Positions 25,635-37,778 of a stretch of 64,000 nt of DNA are shown piece after piece. Numbering within the stretch: the first letter of the stretch is position 1; every line of letters begins with the position of its first letter. Below the pieces are notes generated by a model. The model did not search any database, was not told where the DNA came from, and saw only the letters and a program-made list of their open reading frames with translations. The stretch is from contig CH003035.1 of the NCBI GenBank assembly GCA_000149265.1, forward strand, positions 719,341-783,340, in the 5' to 3' direction. Both the position numbers and the translations under genes were made by a program. The DNA is from Ciona savignyi (Eukaryota; Chordata; Ascidiacea; Phlebobranchia; Cionidae).

Positions 25635-25940
25635 CGTTTCTTTCTCTCGCTCACTCACGATCACAGAAAGTTTTGCAATAGGCCGCTTTATTAACCCAGC
25701 GGCAGTCTTTACTTCGACGCTTCTTACGATCCCATGTTTGTCATGAAACAAGCTGTTTGCGCGGTCAAAAGGACATTGTCCTCGAGGGGCGAAATTATCT
25801 ACACGGAATACAACATTCCCTTTAGCAATATTGACCGTTCGCTCGTGCCATTTCTGTTTTCTTTATTGATCGGGGGTACTCTTGGATCCAGCGTTTCCAG
25901 AACTCGTCAGCGAGATACTGGACAACTCGGTAGCGTCGTC
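25635..25940 (-). pseudogene. BEL/Pao retrotransposon remnant (integrase-side DUF5641 domain)
   Basis: On the minus strand one frame reads RRRYRVVQYLADEFWKRW, the hallmark start of the DUF5641 domain at the end of Pao-type pol polyproteins. A shifted frame carries the rest of the domain (NFAPRG, then HGIVRSVEVKT and KRPIAKL). The frame change lies near 25850. Only this domain survives; no LTR, reverse transcriptase or capsid region is seen, so this is a dead fragment. A family-1 SINE fragment follows immediately at about 25935. Confidence 0.75.
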
Positions 25941-26100
25941 TAGCGTATAGCAATCTGTTCTACCAAATTAAAGGAACGTGTGAATCACACACAGCACACT
26001 GCAATATTTCGGTAACCCGAAGGTGGGCGCTAGCGTATCTGACGATTGCCCGTGAGTTAACCCCCTTGATTTTTTCATTTACGGGGATAAACATAAAAAA
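25935..26100 (+). mobile_element. 5'-truncated family-1 SINE
   Basis: It begins within the body at GTTCTACCAAATTAAAGGAACGTG and continues through ACACTGCAATATTTCGGTAACCC, CGATTGCCCGTGAGTTAACCC and ACGGGGATAAACAT. The tRNA-like head is missing. Confidence 0.85.
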
Positions 26101-26815
26101 TAGATACCATTGAACCTGACTACTCTGCTGGGTTGTGGGATTGGCGGTTAGGGTTCTAATTCAACTACTTTCTGCACTCAATTTAAGAAATATTGTTGTG
26201 ACCTGTTGGATGTGCTAAAATAAATTGCAATGCGTCGGTTGCTTAATGTTGGGCAGATTTGGTGTACAGGACCTATTACACATTTAGATATGAAGACCAC
26301 ATAGTTGGTGTTTAACTGTAGTGGTCGTGGTATAGTTGGGTAGTCTATCAAAAAAATATCCACATAGGTTTCTTGCCATGTGTGGTCGGTTGGGAACAAA
26401 GCGTTTTAGTTATTTGTTTTGCGAGCCAAGTTTTAACAAACCAATACAGTATTGAATATTAACAAACATATTTTAATGCCATGTTATACCGACTGTTAGA
26501 TTATCGTCTTTAAATTTTTCTTTGTTAACATTTTTTACTTTTTAATATTTGCCACAAGAAATATTACACTAAACAAAACTATGCTTGTTTGTGTTTCTCC
26601 GTTAATGCATTGACAGCAACGAAGTTATTTATCGGTTGATTGAAAACGGTTGCTCCACTTGACTGAATACCTTATCATTTTGCAAACGCGTAGACGAGGT
26701 ACTTTACTGGTGGTGTATATTCAAAGCGTTCGAGACTCATTGAAGTGGTAAACACGCAAAGTGTTGTGCAATGTGCTGATGCGTTTCAGGGACGGTTGCG
26801 CAAAGGTTTTAAACC

Positions 26816-27075
26816 AGTGTTTCCCAACCCGAGTCCGCGGTCTCAAATGAGTCCGTGGAAGGTTTAATTGAGCCCGCAAGCATATCAACATATTACAAAA
26901 CTTTTATTTGGTAATTTTGTTAAAGTTGTGTAGTGTTCTGTAATGTATAGTATGCACATAGTCCAGTTACGCTACACCTTTGACTTACGCTAATTTAAAA
27001 TTAATGCACTTCAGTCCGCAAAGACTTTCGCTGGTAAGAAAAAAGTCCGCGACCAAAAAAGGTTGGGAAACGCTG
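26816..27075. mobile_element. 260-bp hAT-type MITE with perfect 8-bp target duplication
   Basis: The ends are CAGTGTTTCCCAACC and the complement of CAGCGTTTCCCAACC, followed inward on both sides by TCCGCGGTC/TCCGCGACC. TTTTAAAC flanks both sides exactly (26808-26815 and 27076-27083). Terminal sequence and duplication length are typical of hAT elements. Confidence 0.93.
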
Positions 27076-27083
27076 TTTTAAAC

Positions 27084-30000
27084 AAACCGTTACATCGGGG
27101 AAACATTTTTACATTCGGAAACACTGGAGTTGACATTTTGGGCTCTGTGTTGGTAAAACTATATTGACGGTCAAAGCGATGATCAATTCTATCACAGAAG
27201 CTTCCCACAACGTAAGACTGATAAAAAAATGTGTTGGAAGACACAAAAGTGGCTATGTCTTGTAAATATGAACTGTTTTATACCAAATATAAGAGATATG
27301 TATCATAATAACCTAGTTTATAAGTGACTTATGGGGTCAACATTGTCACTAAAAACCTAGCTTAATCTCAAGCTTCTTTGTTAGTCCCCAATCAAAAAAG
27401 CGAAATCATAAAGCAATAACTATAAAAACGAGATTGTTGCAGTGGTGATAGTAGAATTTTTTTTGAACAATGCCGGAATTTGTACTCACAACCGCTATTT
27501 TGCGGTTTCCAAAAAATCGTCGGTATTTTGCAGTTAATTATGCAATAGAAGAAAGATGTGTCTTTGTCGCACTTGTGTGCAGGATACGAGTGGTTCCCTA
27601 TTACGGAAAAAGTCCATGGGACTTGCACGGATGACTAGCTTGGTGGTTCGGTGCGTTGCAGTTTAGACGGATGGTTGTGGCGCGTAACTGGTGCCGAGCT
27701 AGTGGATTCTATCCACTAGGGTCAACACACTTATCGGCAAACATACCATGGACCAAATGGATTAATGGGTTGTGAATTAAAACTCGGGCTGCAATGCAAC
27801 GATACTTGTCAAACAGTATATCGATAATCAAGGGTCAAGGTATCTTGATAATCGCGACTATCGTTACCGTAAACATGGGGAATTCCCCAAATCTAAAATA
27901 AACGTCGTTAGCAGACTAAAATTCGTTTTTGGTGACAAAAAAACTATAGTTTTATTTAAATAAATAAAAATCAACCTTATTTCTTATTATCGCAAAAATC
28001 TTACAAGCCGATGTGTAAAACTTAACCACGCCTTTAAAGGAATAGGCCATGTATTTGCGCCAGAAACAAAAAGTTTACCAAACACAGATATGCGTATAGT
28101 TCGTTAATATTGCGCTCGTAAAGTTTTTTCGCGTAACTTCACTTATACACAAAACACCACTCACACGATGATTGTTTAATTTCAACGTAAGATAAACAAC
28201 CATTCATTAGTTGATTGTAAAATTTTACATTATGTAATATAACTTAAGTTATGCAAAAGGAAATGCAAAATGTATGGTACCATTGCCGTAATAGATGATG
28301 TATAAATAAACAGTATCATTATAACATATTAGCCCCAATAATACATACTAATATAATACATACTAATAATAACGTATTAGCCCCAATAATACATACTAAA
28401 AAAAGACTACAGTTTAATACGATCATTACAGCACAATATTAAGTGTTGCTAAGTGTATTAACAATGCATTTATAAGTACATAAACGCTATTTTCACCAAT
28501 ACCCAAGACGAATATTTATTGCGTAGTTTTTTTTTTATAAACTAAGGCATATGTGGTAAGGTAATCGCGATACGCATTTATTAGTATCGCAGCTTAGTTA
28601 TATCGATAGTATCGTGATTATCGATATATATTGTGCCAGTCATAATTAAAACTGAATGTCGCGATCATAAATAACACTTCCGGTCGCTGCGTGATGAGCT
28701 CTAGACAATCGCGAGATAGCACTTGTGATGACGTGTTTTCCCACTCACGGGTATAAAACATACCTTGTATTACACCAAAGACTGTTGTTGAACTTGCCAA
28801 TACTTGAAAATGGTTCAGATGAGGTTGCAGTTGCCGTTGCGGATGACTGCAACATAGAAATGCCGCTCGTTTATTTATGTGCTTTTTGGTAGAATATACA
28901 TTTAAAAAAATAATCGGGCACTGTCTTTGTACCGCTGCCAATTTTTAACTGTCGGGTTGCGAATTACACTTGTAAATATTGTACATTTGAACTAATAAAT
29001 TAATTTTATTGATTTTTTTTAAAGTTTCGTTCGCCATACAGTACAGGTGCATTTCGTTTTGTGTTTGTTGTCGCTTTAACGCATTCGTGCAAATATAAGC
29101 CGAACAAATCATATCGACTGACTCTGATAAACGTTTTTTATTTATATAAAGGTATTTTGAGAACAACTTAATATATATCGGTAAAAAATTATTTTTGCCT
29201 TGACATAATTTCGATCTTACACTTGTAAAAACGCACAGTACACGTATTTTGCCTGCACTCAACGCCTGGGATTTCACTCTGCTAAACACCGGTGTTAAAT
29301 GACCGTAGATAAGGCGTATTAACAATTATTGAGCGAGAATGGCCATTTAATTGTTTTTTAAGAAACCCATTGAGTTTTGTTTCTCTATTGCTTGGAAAAC
29401 GGTTTCATTCACTAAATGAACAATGTGCAGGTAATCGTTGATAAACATACCAAATTAATTAAAGTTACCACAAAACGGTAAACAACTTGTGTGATAATTT
29501 CGCAACTCGTTCAGTTACAATTGTTGTTTTAGTTTTGATTTTCTTGATATGTAAATTCAATATGAAAATTTAATCAAATACTAAAGTTTAAACTGAATAC
29601 GCTAAAACTTAACCTGACAAATAAAACGAAAGCTCAAGTGTTTTTGGCTAACAGGAAACAAGATTAACATAAAAAGGTAAAAGGAGTTCAAGACAGCAAC
29701 GTTACAGGAACTTCACGTCAATTAATTTAACCGCTAAGCACGGTTACCTTTTTAACCAGAATGTTTTTCACGTATACGTCTATAATTGCTTTTAAAAAAT
29801 AGAATTGTGGCAGAGGGAGATCTTGGAAATCAATAACACACCTACCAACGGTTGCGTATTAGCATTTTTCGCCAATTTGTTTCGATCTTTTTTAAGGTAA
29901 TCTTATATACATATAGCGAAATTGGTGAGTATATAAACGTATTTAAACGTGAACTTAAGACTTGATTTTTTTCCGTGATACTTTATAGATAGATTTGGTC

Positions 30001-32159
30001 CATTGCTTTGCTTGCATTTAGTTAAATTAGCTAAAATCTTAACTATTTGTTTTCAGAAACTTGTTATTACAACTGGATTACTTCAGCCCTGTATCATGTT
30101 TGTTTCATTTTCCCAAAATGTTAATCGGCGAGTTTTTACACAACATGTGTTGTTCTGAAGCCAGAATACCAAGAAGTCGCTGACGTCTGATATTTGTTTC
30201 GCCGGTGCCGTAACAGAGCGAAATGTTTTTCAAACCTGACATCACCTTGTGGCTTACCTTGATGTCTTTACGCACGTACTCATGATTTATTTTGTGGGAT
30301 TAAAATGTGCGGTAAATGAATAGATATAATTCTTTTAATCAAAATGCGAATTGTTATTCTACACTTCACGAATTAAAAAAGGCAAATTTTGCTCGACTGT
30401 TTGCGTAAAATACTTAAAGCATTGCGGTGCAGACCAGAATTCCGAATCCCAAATTATTCATTTGTTTTTATTTTGTTGTAGCCGTGCGCAATGGATTAAT
30501 ATGACGCATAGAGTATGCGCATACATGTTTTGGTCCCAAAATGACTTCTGAACACTCATTCAACAAAAACATATGCGATCGCTGAACAAAACAATTCTAC
30601 AGAATTTTAACAAACGCACAGGTTACGAAGTATTCTAATTTATATACGTTTGTTGTCCAAAGTTTAAGTAATCGATCATTCATATTAAAAAATGGAAAAA
30701 ACGATTGATACAAATTATTTGCCCGTGTGTCTTACCAACCAAAACCAGATAATTTATTCAGCATGAAGCTAAGCTTTAAAGGGTCAATCAATTAACCGTG
30801 CAACTTCAAGTACATATAAAGCACATTTATCTTCGAGCACACAGCACTCTCGTTGCACCACATTTTTTTAAACTACTTTTTGTCTAAAGAAAGATTCCCA
30901 ACTCTTACAATAGCCTAATACCAAATGATTTTTTTGCTTTTAGGGCATATATTTTAAACTGTTATTTATAACCGCTTATAATTTTCCAATGAATAAAAAT
31001 TAAAAAAAAAAGTGTAACAATTCTGTATATATAGCACTAAACTGTCGACATGTAAATCGAGCAGTTCATTCCTAATTGGATTGTGCCGAGCATTAAAATC
31101 AGCTGTGTAAGAGTTCAATAAGTTCTGTTTGAATACAAAAACAGCCGTGTTATTTTCAGGATAGCATAGCACTGCAAATTACTATACATTTTTCTGGTTA
31201 ACGAAATAGCAGGCAATAAACCCAACCTTTGGGCAAGGTGCATAAAAACAACTGTAAACTTGGTCGAAAACAAGTCAAAGAGAGAAGAACTTTTTTCTTG
31301 CCTCTCTCCTTTACAAAAAAACAACACAATTGCAGCATGGTATTTTCCTTGTCTTTTGTACTTGCTTTAGCTCTTTTAATTTAAAAAGGATTTTGTCGTT
31401 TTCTAACAAATGCCAATCATATTTCTAACGTGGAGTATTTCACTATTTGCACAAATGATTCACACCAAATTTATCCTCCAGGTATTCTGTAGATTAAAGA
31501 TGTTTTAAAAACCATGGGTGATGAAATATTTAAAGCATACAGTGTGCACCAAGGTGGTAATGTTCTGACTTACCAAAGCCTCCCGTGGGTTGTAGGTATG
31601 GACTGTTACCATTGCTCTAACGATCTTTGAATTTTCGAAATTTTATATAATAAATGTGTACTCAAAATTTCTCGTTTACGTAAAATAATTAAAAGGTTGT
31701 AAGAAAGTCAGGGGCAAACATTTGTACGGAATATTATAGTACAACATAGTGAAAATTTAGGCGTGACAGTTTAGTGCATTTCAAGACGATTTTAGAAGCA
31801 ATAACAGCTGTCAGCCTGCTGAAAGAAAGAAAAAACAACCCTTCAAATTCCAGAGATCACGCCACTTTTGCAAAAATTCAAAGACTTCTCTCTCTACATA
31901 TACTGCGCAACAAACTCACTTACGCCAATCAGTTATCTATACCAGATGCGCTTTTTTTTACAAAAGTATTAGATGTGAAAACCCATTTATATCGCGTTCG
32001 CCACTTTAGTGGTATCATTATTGTTGTTTTATTTTAAATATTAGATTATGACTTAGAAAAAAGAAAACGAATCACCCCCCGACGAAAGATACCATGCCCG
32101 TATTTACCCAGAACTCCCTTTTTCGGTGTGCAGCGTTGACCGCGCCTTCGGCATTTTAA
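27084..32159. other. Five-kilobase gene-poor region
   Basis: Between the hAT MITE and the Rh gene promoter I find no exon chain. Present are a possible degraded SINE (27640-27790), an imperfect inverted-repeat pair (27815 and 28632), and a short direct repeat containing AGCCCCAATAATACATACTA at about 28331 and 28379. Two adjacent minus ORFs (107 and 126 codons, 28618-29325) are AT-rich with no recognisable motif. Confidence 0.4.
27815..28632. repeat. Possible MITE with TATCGATAATC inverted ends
   Basis: The left end TATATCGATAATCA (27817-27830) is matched in inverse by TGATTATCGATATA near 28615-28629. Secondary AATCGCGA blocks occur further in on both sides. Alignment is imperfect and no target duplication was identified. 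Confidence 0.4.
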
Positions 32160-32192
32160 CCAATCACAAGACGAAGCGGGACGGTATATATA
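32160..32192 (+). promoter_or_regulatory. Candidate core promoter of the Rh gene (CCAAT + TATA)
   Basis: CCAAT at 32160-32164 is followed by TATATATA starting at 32185, in the locally more GC-rich ACGGTATATATACTGCGG. The ATG at 32275 lies about 85 bp downstream, leaving room for a short 5' UTR. No other gene here shows such a clear TATA arrangement. Confidence 0.55.
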
Positions 32193-32274
32193 CTGCGGCT
32201 TCTTGGGTTCGGTTTATTTCTATGGTTCGGGTTAATATATTTCCATCGACGGCAGTAAATCTTCAACAGCAGTA

Positions 32275-35200
32275 ATGAGGTAAGAGCGTGCAAATCTATT
32301 TAATTTAATTAAACACTTTTAAAAACGTTGAGAAATAGGCGTCTATAAAATAAAGTGCAACGATACGTTAATTTGTAGAAACTTATTTCTTGCTTAGTCA
32401 TCTTTACAATGACTCAACATTGATACAGCAACGCAAAAGGAAAAGCAACAGCCTTACTTTTGGCGGCTGAAGCTGTTTGCTTGCTGAGAAATAGGCGCCT
32501 AAAAAATAAAGTGCAACGATACGTTAATTTGTAGAAACTTATTTCTTGCTTTAGTCATCTTTACAATGACCCAACATTGATACAGCAACACACGAGGAAA
32601 AGCAACAGCCTTACTTTTGGCGGCTGAAGCTGTTTTCTTGCTTTTATTTGGCCTCTTCGTTGACTACGATGTTGCGGCGGGTCCTAGAAACAACAGTCTA
32701 TCTATGGACACCACTCTGGACCACTACTATCCAAGTAAGTTCTGGCATGAGTGTCAACATGATTCATAAACCCTTTAAAGTTTATTATTTTAGTAAAATG
32801 TCAATAGTTCATTTTGTATTTGATTGATTTAAATTCAAGCTTCCTCTGTTAAAATTTGCACTTTTACGCAATGCAGCATATTGCTCAGGCTATTTTTTAT
32901 TACACCGCATTGATACGATTCCCAACAGTAGTTTCCTTAAATCAGGGGTTCTTAACCTTTTTTGTCTCGTTTACCCCTTTCCGAATGAAAAAAGTACAAT
33001 TTACCCCCATCTTCTTGGTGGCCCTTTGTCAAGAAAAGTAAAGCAAATCGTTTCGTCTTTTACCAGGGCACATATAAAAATAGATTTTTTAGTTATGAAA
33101 AACTACAGTAAACACACAAGAATGTTAAAATCATATATTTGAATTATAATCCAGTGCAAAACTCCTACTTCTTCAATACGCAAAATTGAAGTTTGCTTGA
33201 GCTTATAATTTAGTAAATTTACCCCTTCAATCGGTAAAATTTACCCCCACGGGGCAAATTTACCCCTGGTTAAGAACCCCTGCCTTTAATAGTCGGCCTA
33301 AAACGTAAAAAGCATGTAAACGTTGACAAAGCAGTTTATTTTATTAAATAACCACAACTAGTACCAACATCAATAACACTTTATTAATATACAAACAAAC
33401 CTGTCATAAATTTAACCAGGACTGTACCATTTTACTAAACTCGCGTTTTACAGTATACCAAGACGTTCATGTCATGATGTTGATCGGTTTCGGATTTTTG
33501 ATGACGTTTTTGAAACGTCACGGCTTTGGTTCGGTCGGGTTCAACTTTTTATTGACCTGCTTTATTATTCAATGGTCAACCTTAGTCAACGGATGGTTCG
33601 CTTTGATCGGATCTAATGCGGGCAGGATTCTTATCAATATTAAAAGGTTCGGTATATATATATATTTAATATTTTGTACGTGTTGCACGACAATAACAAA
33701 CCTACAAGGTGGCCGTGTAATTGCATAATAACTAAGCAAGATAAGCCTTGATAGACATCTCCACCCGTTGTTTGCCAGAAGTAGACACAAGGTCCAGCAG
33801 TTGCCTACAGCAACAGTTCCCTTTTGTCTGAAACCATTATGTCAAATAAGCATTCTTTTTGTTTCATACAACGACGTTGTCAATTTTGCCAAATACCATT
33901 GTGCGCAAATAGGCACCTCTAAATAACTGGTTTTTACCTGTAAGAAGTAATTTTGACTGGTACTTGGTAACAGTAGGCTATATTATTTTTATTTAACAAT
34001 GACGCACAGTAAATTGGACCTGAAGGCATATCGTGCCAGTGTTACATGTTATGAATACTTTCACTTGTCTGTAATATTGTTCACTAGTTGGGCTACTTTA
34101 TTTCTAACATTATTTATCAAGTGAAGTTTTCATCGTGTAAGGCAACACTACCAAGGCGAACCATTAGTCTCGGCCTATGTCACCTACGTTAATAAAATTT
34201 AGATAAATTAACAAAAGTTATAACGTTACTCTAATTAAAACGACATTTTAAGGAGGGGTAAGAGTTGCAAAACCACTCCAGTAAATTATTATGCCCCAGA
34301 TGACTGAATTCACACCAGAACGACGTTTTTCTCCTAAGCGTGTTTTTCGTTTTAGTCGATTTCCACCAACAAAACGTTTCTCACCTTTTTTTGCCAAAAC
34401 CTTGTTTACGCGTTGCGAGGGTTCTTGCACGCAAGGGTGTGCCGAAGTTACCTGCGCTTGGTTAATTAGATTAGCTAATGTATTTTGAACATTTTCACGT
34501 TATTTTCAAGGAGTATGCATTTTTAGCTTGCTGGAAGCGGATTTCGCCGTAGCAACGGTCCTTATATCTTTCGGTGCAGTCCTTGGGGTGGCAAGCCCTG
34601 TGCAGCTTATCTTGATGGCAACAATTGAAGTCGTGTGCTACAACGTCAGCATTTATGTCGGAATAGTTCAATTTCAGGTGCGAGACGCTTAGGATGGGAT
34701 TGGATATTCATGTTTATTCCCGTGAATGAAAAAAACAAGGGGGTTAACACACGGGCAATCGTCAGATTACCTCGCGCCCATCGTCGGGTTACCGGAGCTA
34801 TTGCAGTGTACTTGTTGTATATGATAGAAACGTTTCTTAAATTTGGTAGAACCCATTAATCCGCTGGGTTTAGGCAACACCTTTGTTTATTGACCGAATT
34901 GCTCATGTCGTGCTCTTAAAAGCTTATACGAATTCAGGCTACCGACATCGGCGGGTCGATGTTTATACACGCCTTTGGTGCTTATTTTGGGCTAGCAGTT
35001 GCCCGTGTGCTTTACAAGAAGTCGCAGACACAGAGCAAAAAAGAAGGCTCCGAATATCATTCTGACATTTTCGCGATGATCGGTAAGCTTAAAAACGCAT
35101 AAATCATAAAAAAGCTGTTTGCACGTTTCATATACAATGTGTTTCAGGGACATTATTCCTGTGGTTGTACTGGCCAAGTTTTAATGCTGGGCCGGGTTCT

Positions 35201-36857
35201 GGCACTGAACGTCACCGAGCTGTTATCAACACCGTATTGAGTCTGTCGGCGTGCGCAGTGGTAACATTTGCATTATCTGCAGTTACTGACAAGAAAAACA
35301 AACTTGATATGGTAAGAGAGAACATAAATACATTATTTTCAAAATGTAACAATTATTTTTATGTACATGTATTTGTTGCTTAAATCACTGTTTGTTTTTT
35401 TAGGTGCATATTCAAAATGCGACATTGGCCGGTGGTGTCGCTATGGGCGCGAGCGCAGATTTGATTGTTCAGCCGTTTGGCGCCCTTCTTATAGGTTCAG
35501 CTGCTGCGATCGTTTCCACGCTTGGATTCAAGTACTTACAGGTTCGTTTCGCCTAATTAACAAAGGGAGCCGCATGCATTTTGCTATCGAACAGAGCCGA
35601 GCGATTCACAATGTTATGTGGTTTTGTTTTCTGTTGTAGCACCGATTTAAGACTGGAGCTACCGCCCAAGCACTCCGAAAAGAATCAATTAACCGAGCAA
35701 TACTTTTAATTTGTCTTAAATGAAAATGGTGGTATAACTAAATAGCGAACACACTTTATGTTTGTAAAATTCATGCACGTACACACTCCAGGGATATTGG
35801 CCAATTAGAATAGTAGCCTAATATTACACCTGTTTGAAAATTCGCCCCTTCTCTACTGCAATAATTACATCATTTCCAATTCCAGCCACTTTTGCAACGG
35901 ACAATAAAACTGCATGACACATGCGGGGTACACAACCTGCATGGGATGCCTGGTGTACTTGGCGTTGTTGCGAGCGCCATCGCTGCAGCTGTTGCAGACA
36001 AAGCTTCTTACCAGGACAGGTTAGCGTGCCAGGGAACATTACAAAAACTATTTTTTTCAACTGTCTTTCTTTTCACAGCTACCACGAGCTATTTAAAAAC
36101 GCCTCCCGTACGTCTGGTGCGAATGGAGGCTACCAGATCGCAGCTCTTGCTGCCGTTCTAGGAATCGCTATTTTCACCGGGACTATCACCGGTTTTCTTT
36201 TAAAGCTGCCCATTTGGGACAATCTGAGCGAAGAGGAACTCTTCGAAGACGAAGTGTTCTGGGAGGTAAGTCTTCGACCAGCTTCTTTATATAGCGAAAA
36301 TATTTGGGCAGGGTGACACTTTCGTTCTTATCACGTGATCAAAAATTGCTTGCGCTCTCTGGCCTTCGTAAGAAAAGTTTGATTTTGCATTTGAAAACAT
36401 TGCAGAGATTGTAAAGGAAAACTGCTTTGATATTGCAGTTGTATTTATACTAACTCAATTAATTTACTTCAATTTAAACTTAGTATGGATATGGTGATTT
36501 TAAAATTCAAGTATGGGACGAATTGGGCCACCTGGAGAGCCTCCTTTTGTTTGTAGATGCCATTGGCGCATTTCCAACGAAGTTTTCTAGAATTTATCTG
36601 ACGTCTGTGAATTATGTTTCCTGGCAACTTTTCCCCACATCCATACCATCGATCAGAAAGATTGATGTAATTTGATTAGACACTATATTTGTGTACAACC
36701 GGGTGTCTATATGCTATAATTAATTATTTATAGCAAAACCACTCTGTAACACTTTACCATTCCTATTACACAGTGCCCAGAAGGAGATTGGAACCAAGAA
36801 TCCCAAAATGATACCAATGGTGTTGAAAAAGGCGGGGAAGTTTCAGCACTTGCATAA
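32275..36857 (+). CDS. Rh-family ammonium channel (Rh glycoprotein, RhBG/RhCG-like)
   Basis: Ten exons join in phase: 32275-32279, 32586-32734, 33454-33646, 34527-34677, 34938-35082, 35148-35311, 35404-35541, 35886-36019, 36079-36265, 36774-36857 (TAA 36855-36857), giving 449 residues. Rh glycoproteins are trimeric plasma-membrane channels for NH3/ammonium and possibly CO2. Signatures are [51 protein letters not shown] and [13 protein letters not shown]. The twin pore histidines are present (His177 and His334), as is the conserved Asp169. A glycosylation site N-N-S (37-39) lies in the first outer loop, as in vertebrate Rh proteins. The first coding exon is only five bases (ATG AG). The 5' part of exon 2 and its acceptor were tandemly duplicated. 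A hAT MITE is in intron 2 and a SINE begins 13 bp after exon 4. Confidence 0.95.
32330..32642 (+). repeat. Tandem duplication (156-bp period) over the exon-2 acceptor of the Rh gene
   Basis: Two copies start at GAGAAATAGGCG (32330 and 32486) and run through GTGCAACGATACGTTAATTT, the acceptor TTGATACAG, and the exon start up to GCGGCTGAAGCTGTTT. Only a few substitutions separate them, so the event is recent. The second copy continues into the rest of exon 2; the first leads to an in-frame stop. Confidence 0.95.
32943..33282. mobile_element. hAT-type MITE in Rh intron 2
   Basis: Terminal inverted repeats are perfect over 15 bp: CAGGGGTTCTTAACC and GGTTAAGAACCCCTG. TTTACCCC-rich subterminal repeats follow on both sides. 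Flanking 8-mers are CCTTAAAT (32935-32942) and CCTTTAAT (33283-33290), one mismatch apart. Confidence 0.92.
34691..34878 (-). mobile_element. Truncated family-1 SINE in Rh intron 4
   Basis: Tail and body are present on the minus strand (plus-strand GGATATTCATGTTTATTCCC through CCCATTAATCCGCTGGGTTTAG). The tRNA-like head is absent. The tail begins only 13 bp after the exon-4 donor at 34678. Confidence 0.9.
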
Positions 36858-37778
36858 ATACAGTATCTTGGTTTTACCACAGAGCAAACACTTTGTTTCT
36901 GGAAGTGACCAACTATACAATTGTGCCTAATATATATAACTCTAAACATAGCCTAATGTGTGTATACGCGGTTGTAAATATTTCAACATTCCTGCTTCTA
37001 AAAAAAATATGCAAACATGTCTTACGCGCGAAGTTAAAATATAGTATAATAAACTCCTAAGACGAGAATCACGCGCTCATATTGATTGATGTTAGGCAAC
37101 TAAGAAAGGTCAGACATATCACGATTATTGCCAGGGGGTGCATGTAATCGTCTAGGCGTCGCATACCAAGCATAACTTAGTTGATAATGAACCGGCATTA
37201 TGTTGTACACAGATAACTGATTTTTGGTTTTGTCACATTACAACTTGCTATGATTTGGGCCCAATTATAACAGAAATTCAGACAATGTTCGTTAATCGAT
37301 GAATACGTTCCGTAGAAATTTGTTTTCAAATTTACATTATTAAATATTAAAATATTATAAATTTAAATTATTAAATATTATAAAATATATTTTTTCTTAT
37401 TAATGATAAATTTTTCGGGCTTTCTAAAATAGTTTAAGATTAGGTCAATAGAATACTTATATAAAAGCTTTAATGCCAAAGATGATTTGCCCCGTTTTAC
37501 TGGTGGAAAGACGGTCCTAAACTTCGATGAGTCAATTGTAAATGTGATACACGGTCGTGTGGCCGAACGGTTAAAAAAAGAATAAAATTAAATGTGATTG
37601 TTAGTTTACTTTTAACAGAGTTGTATATGGACACCCAACAGCACGCATTGTAGTAGATGCTGACAACCTATACCCCAAAGCAGACAACCACATGGAATTT
37701 TTGTTCTTTTACCCTCGAAGGATTTTTTTAATTATAATTAAAGTACATTCCGTAAAAAATATATTCGTTCCCTTTAGC
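36858..37778. other. Intergenic, Rh 3' end to repeat copy B
   Basis: No exon seen. AATAAA at 37048-37053 is a possible Rh poly(A) signal. A short tRNA-Ser-like head (ACGGTCGTGTGGCCGAACGG, about 37550-37570) is a family-2 SINE fragment. 37330-37400 is very AT-rich. Confidence 0.45.

Noticed and set aside
28618-29325. Two adjacent minus ORFs of 107 and 126 codons
   Set aside because: Low-complexity AT-rich translations without domains, in a repeat-rich gene desert.
34291-34488. 65-codon ORF in Rh intron 3
   Set aside because: Arg/Phe-rich frame without splice sites of fitting phase; the Rh chain is continuous without it.
35641-35724. Open frame after an apparent acceptor TTTTCTGTTGTAG in the Rh gene
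   Set aside because: It ends in a stop and does not match Rh proteins. The acceptor at 35885 gives [14 protein letters not shown], which continues the Rh family sequence in phase.
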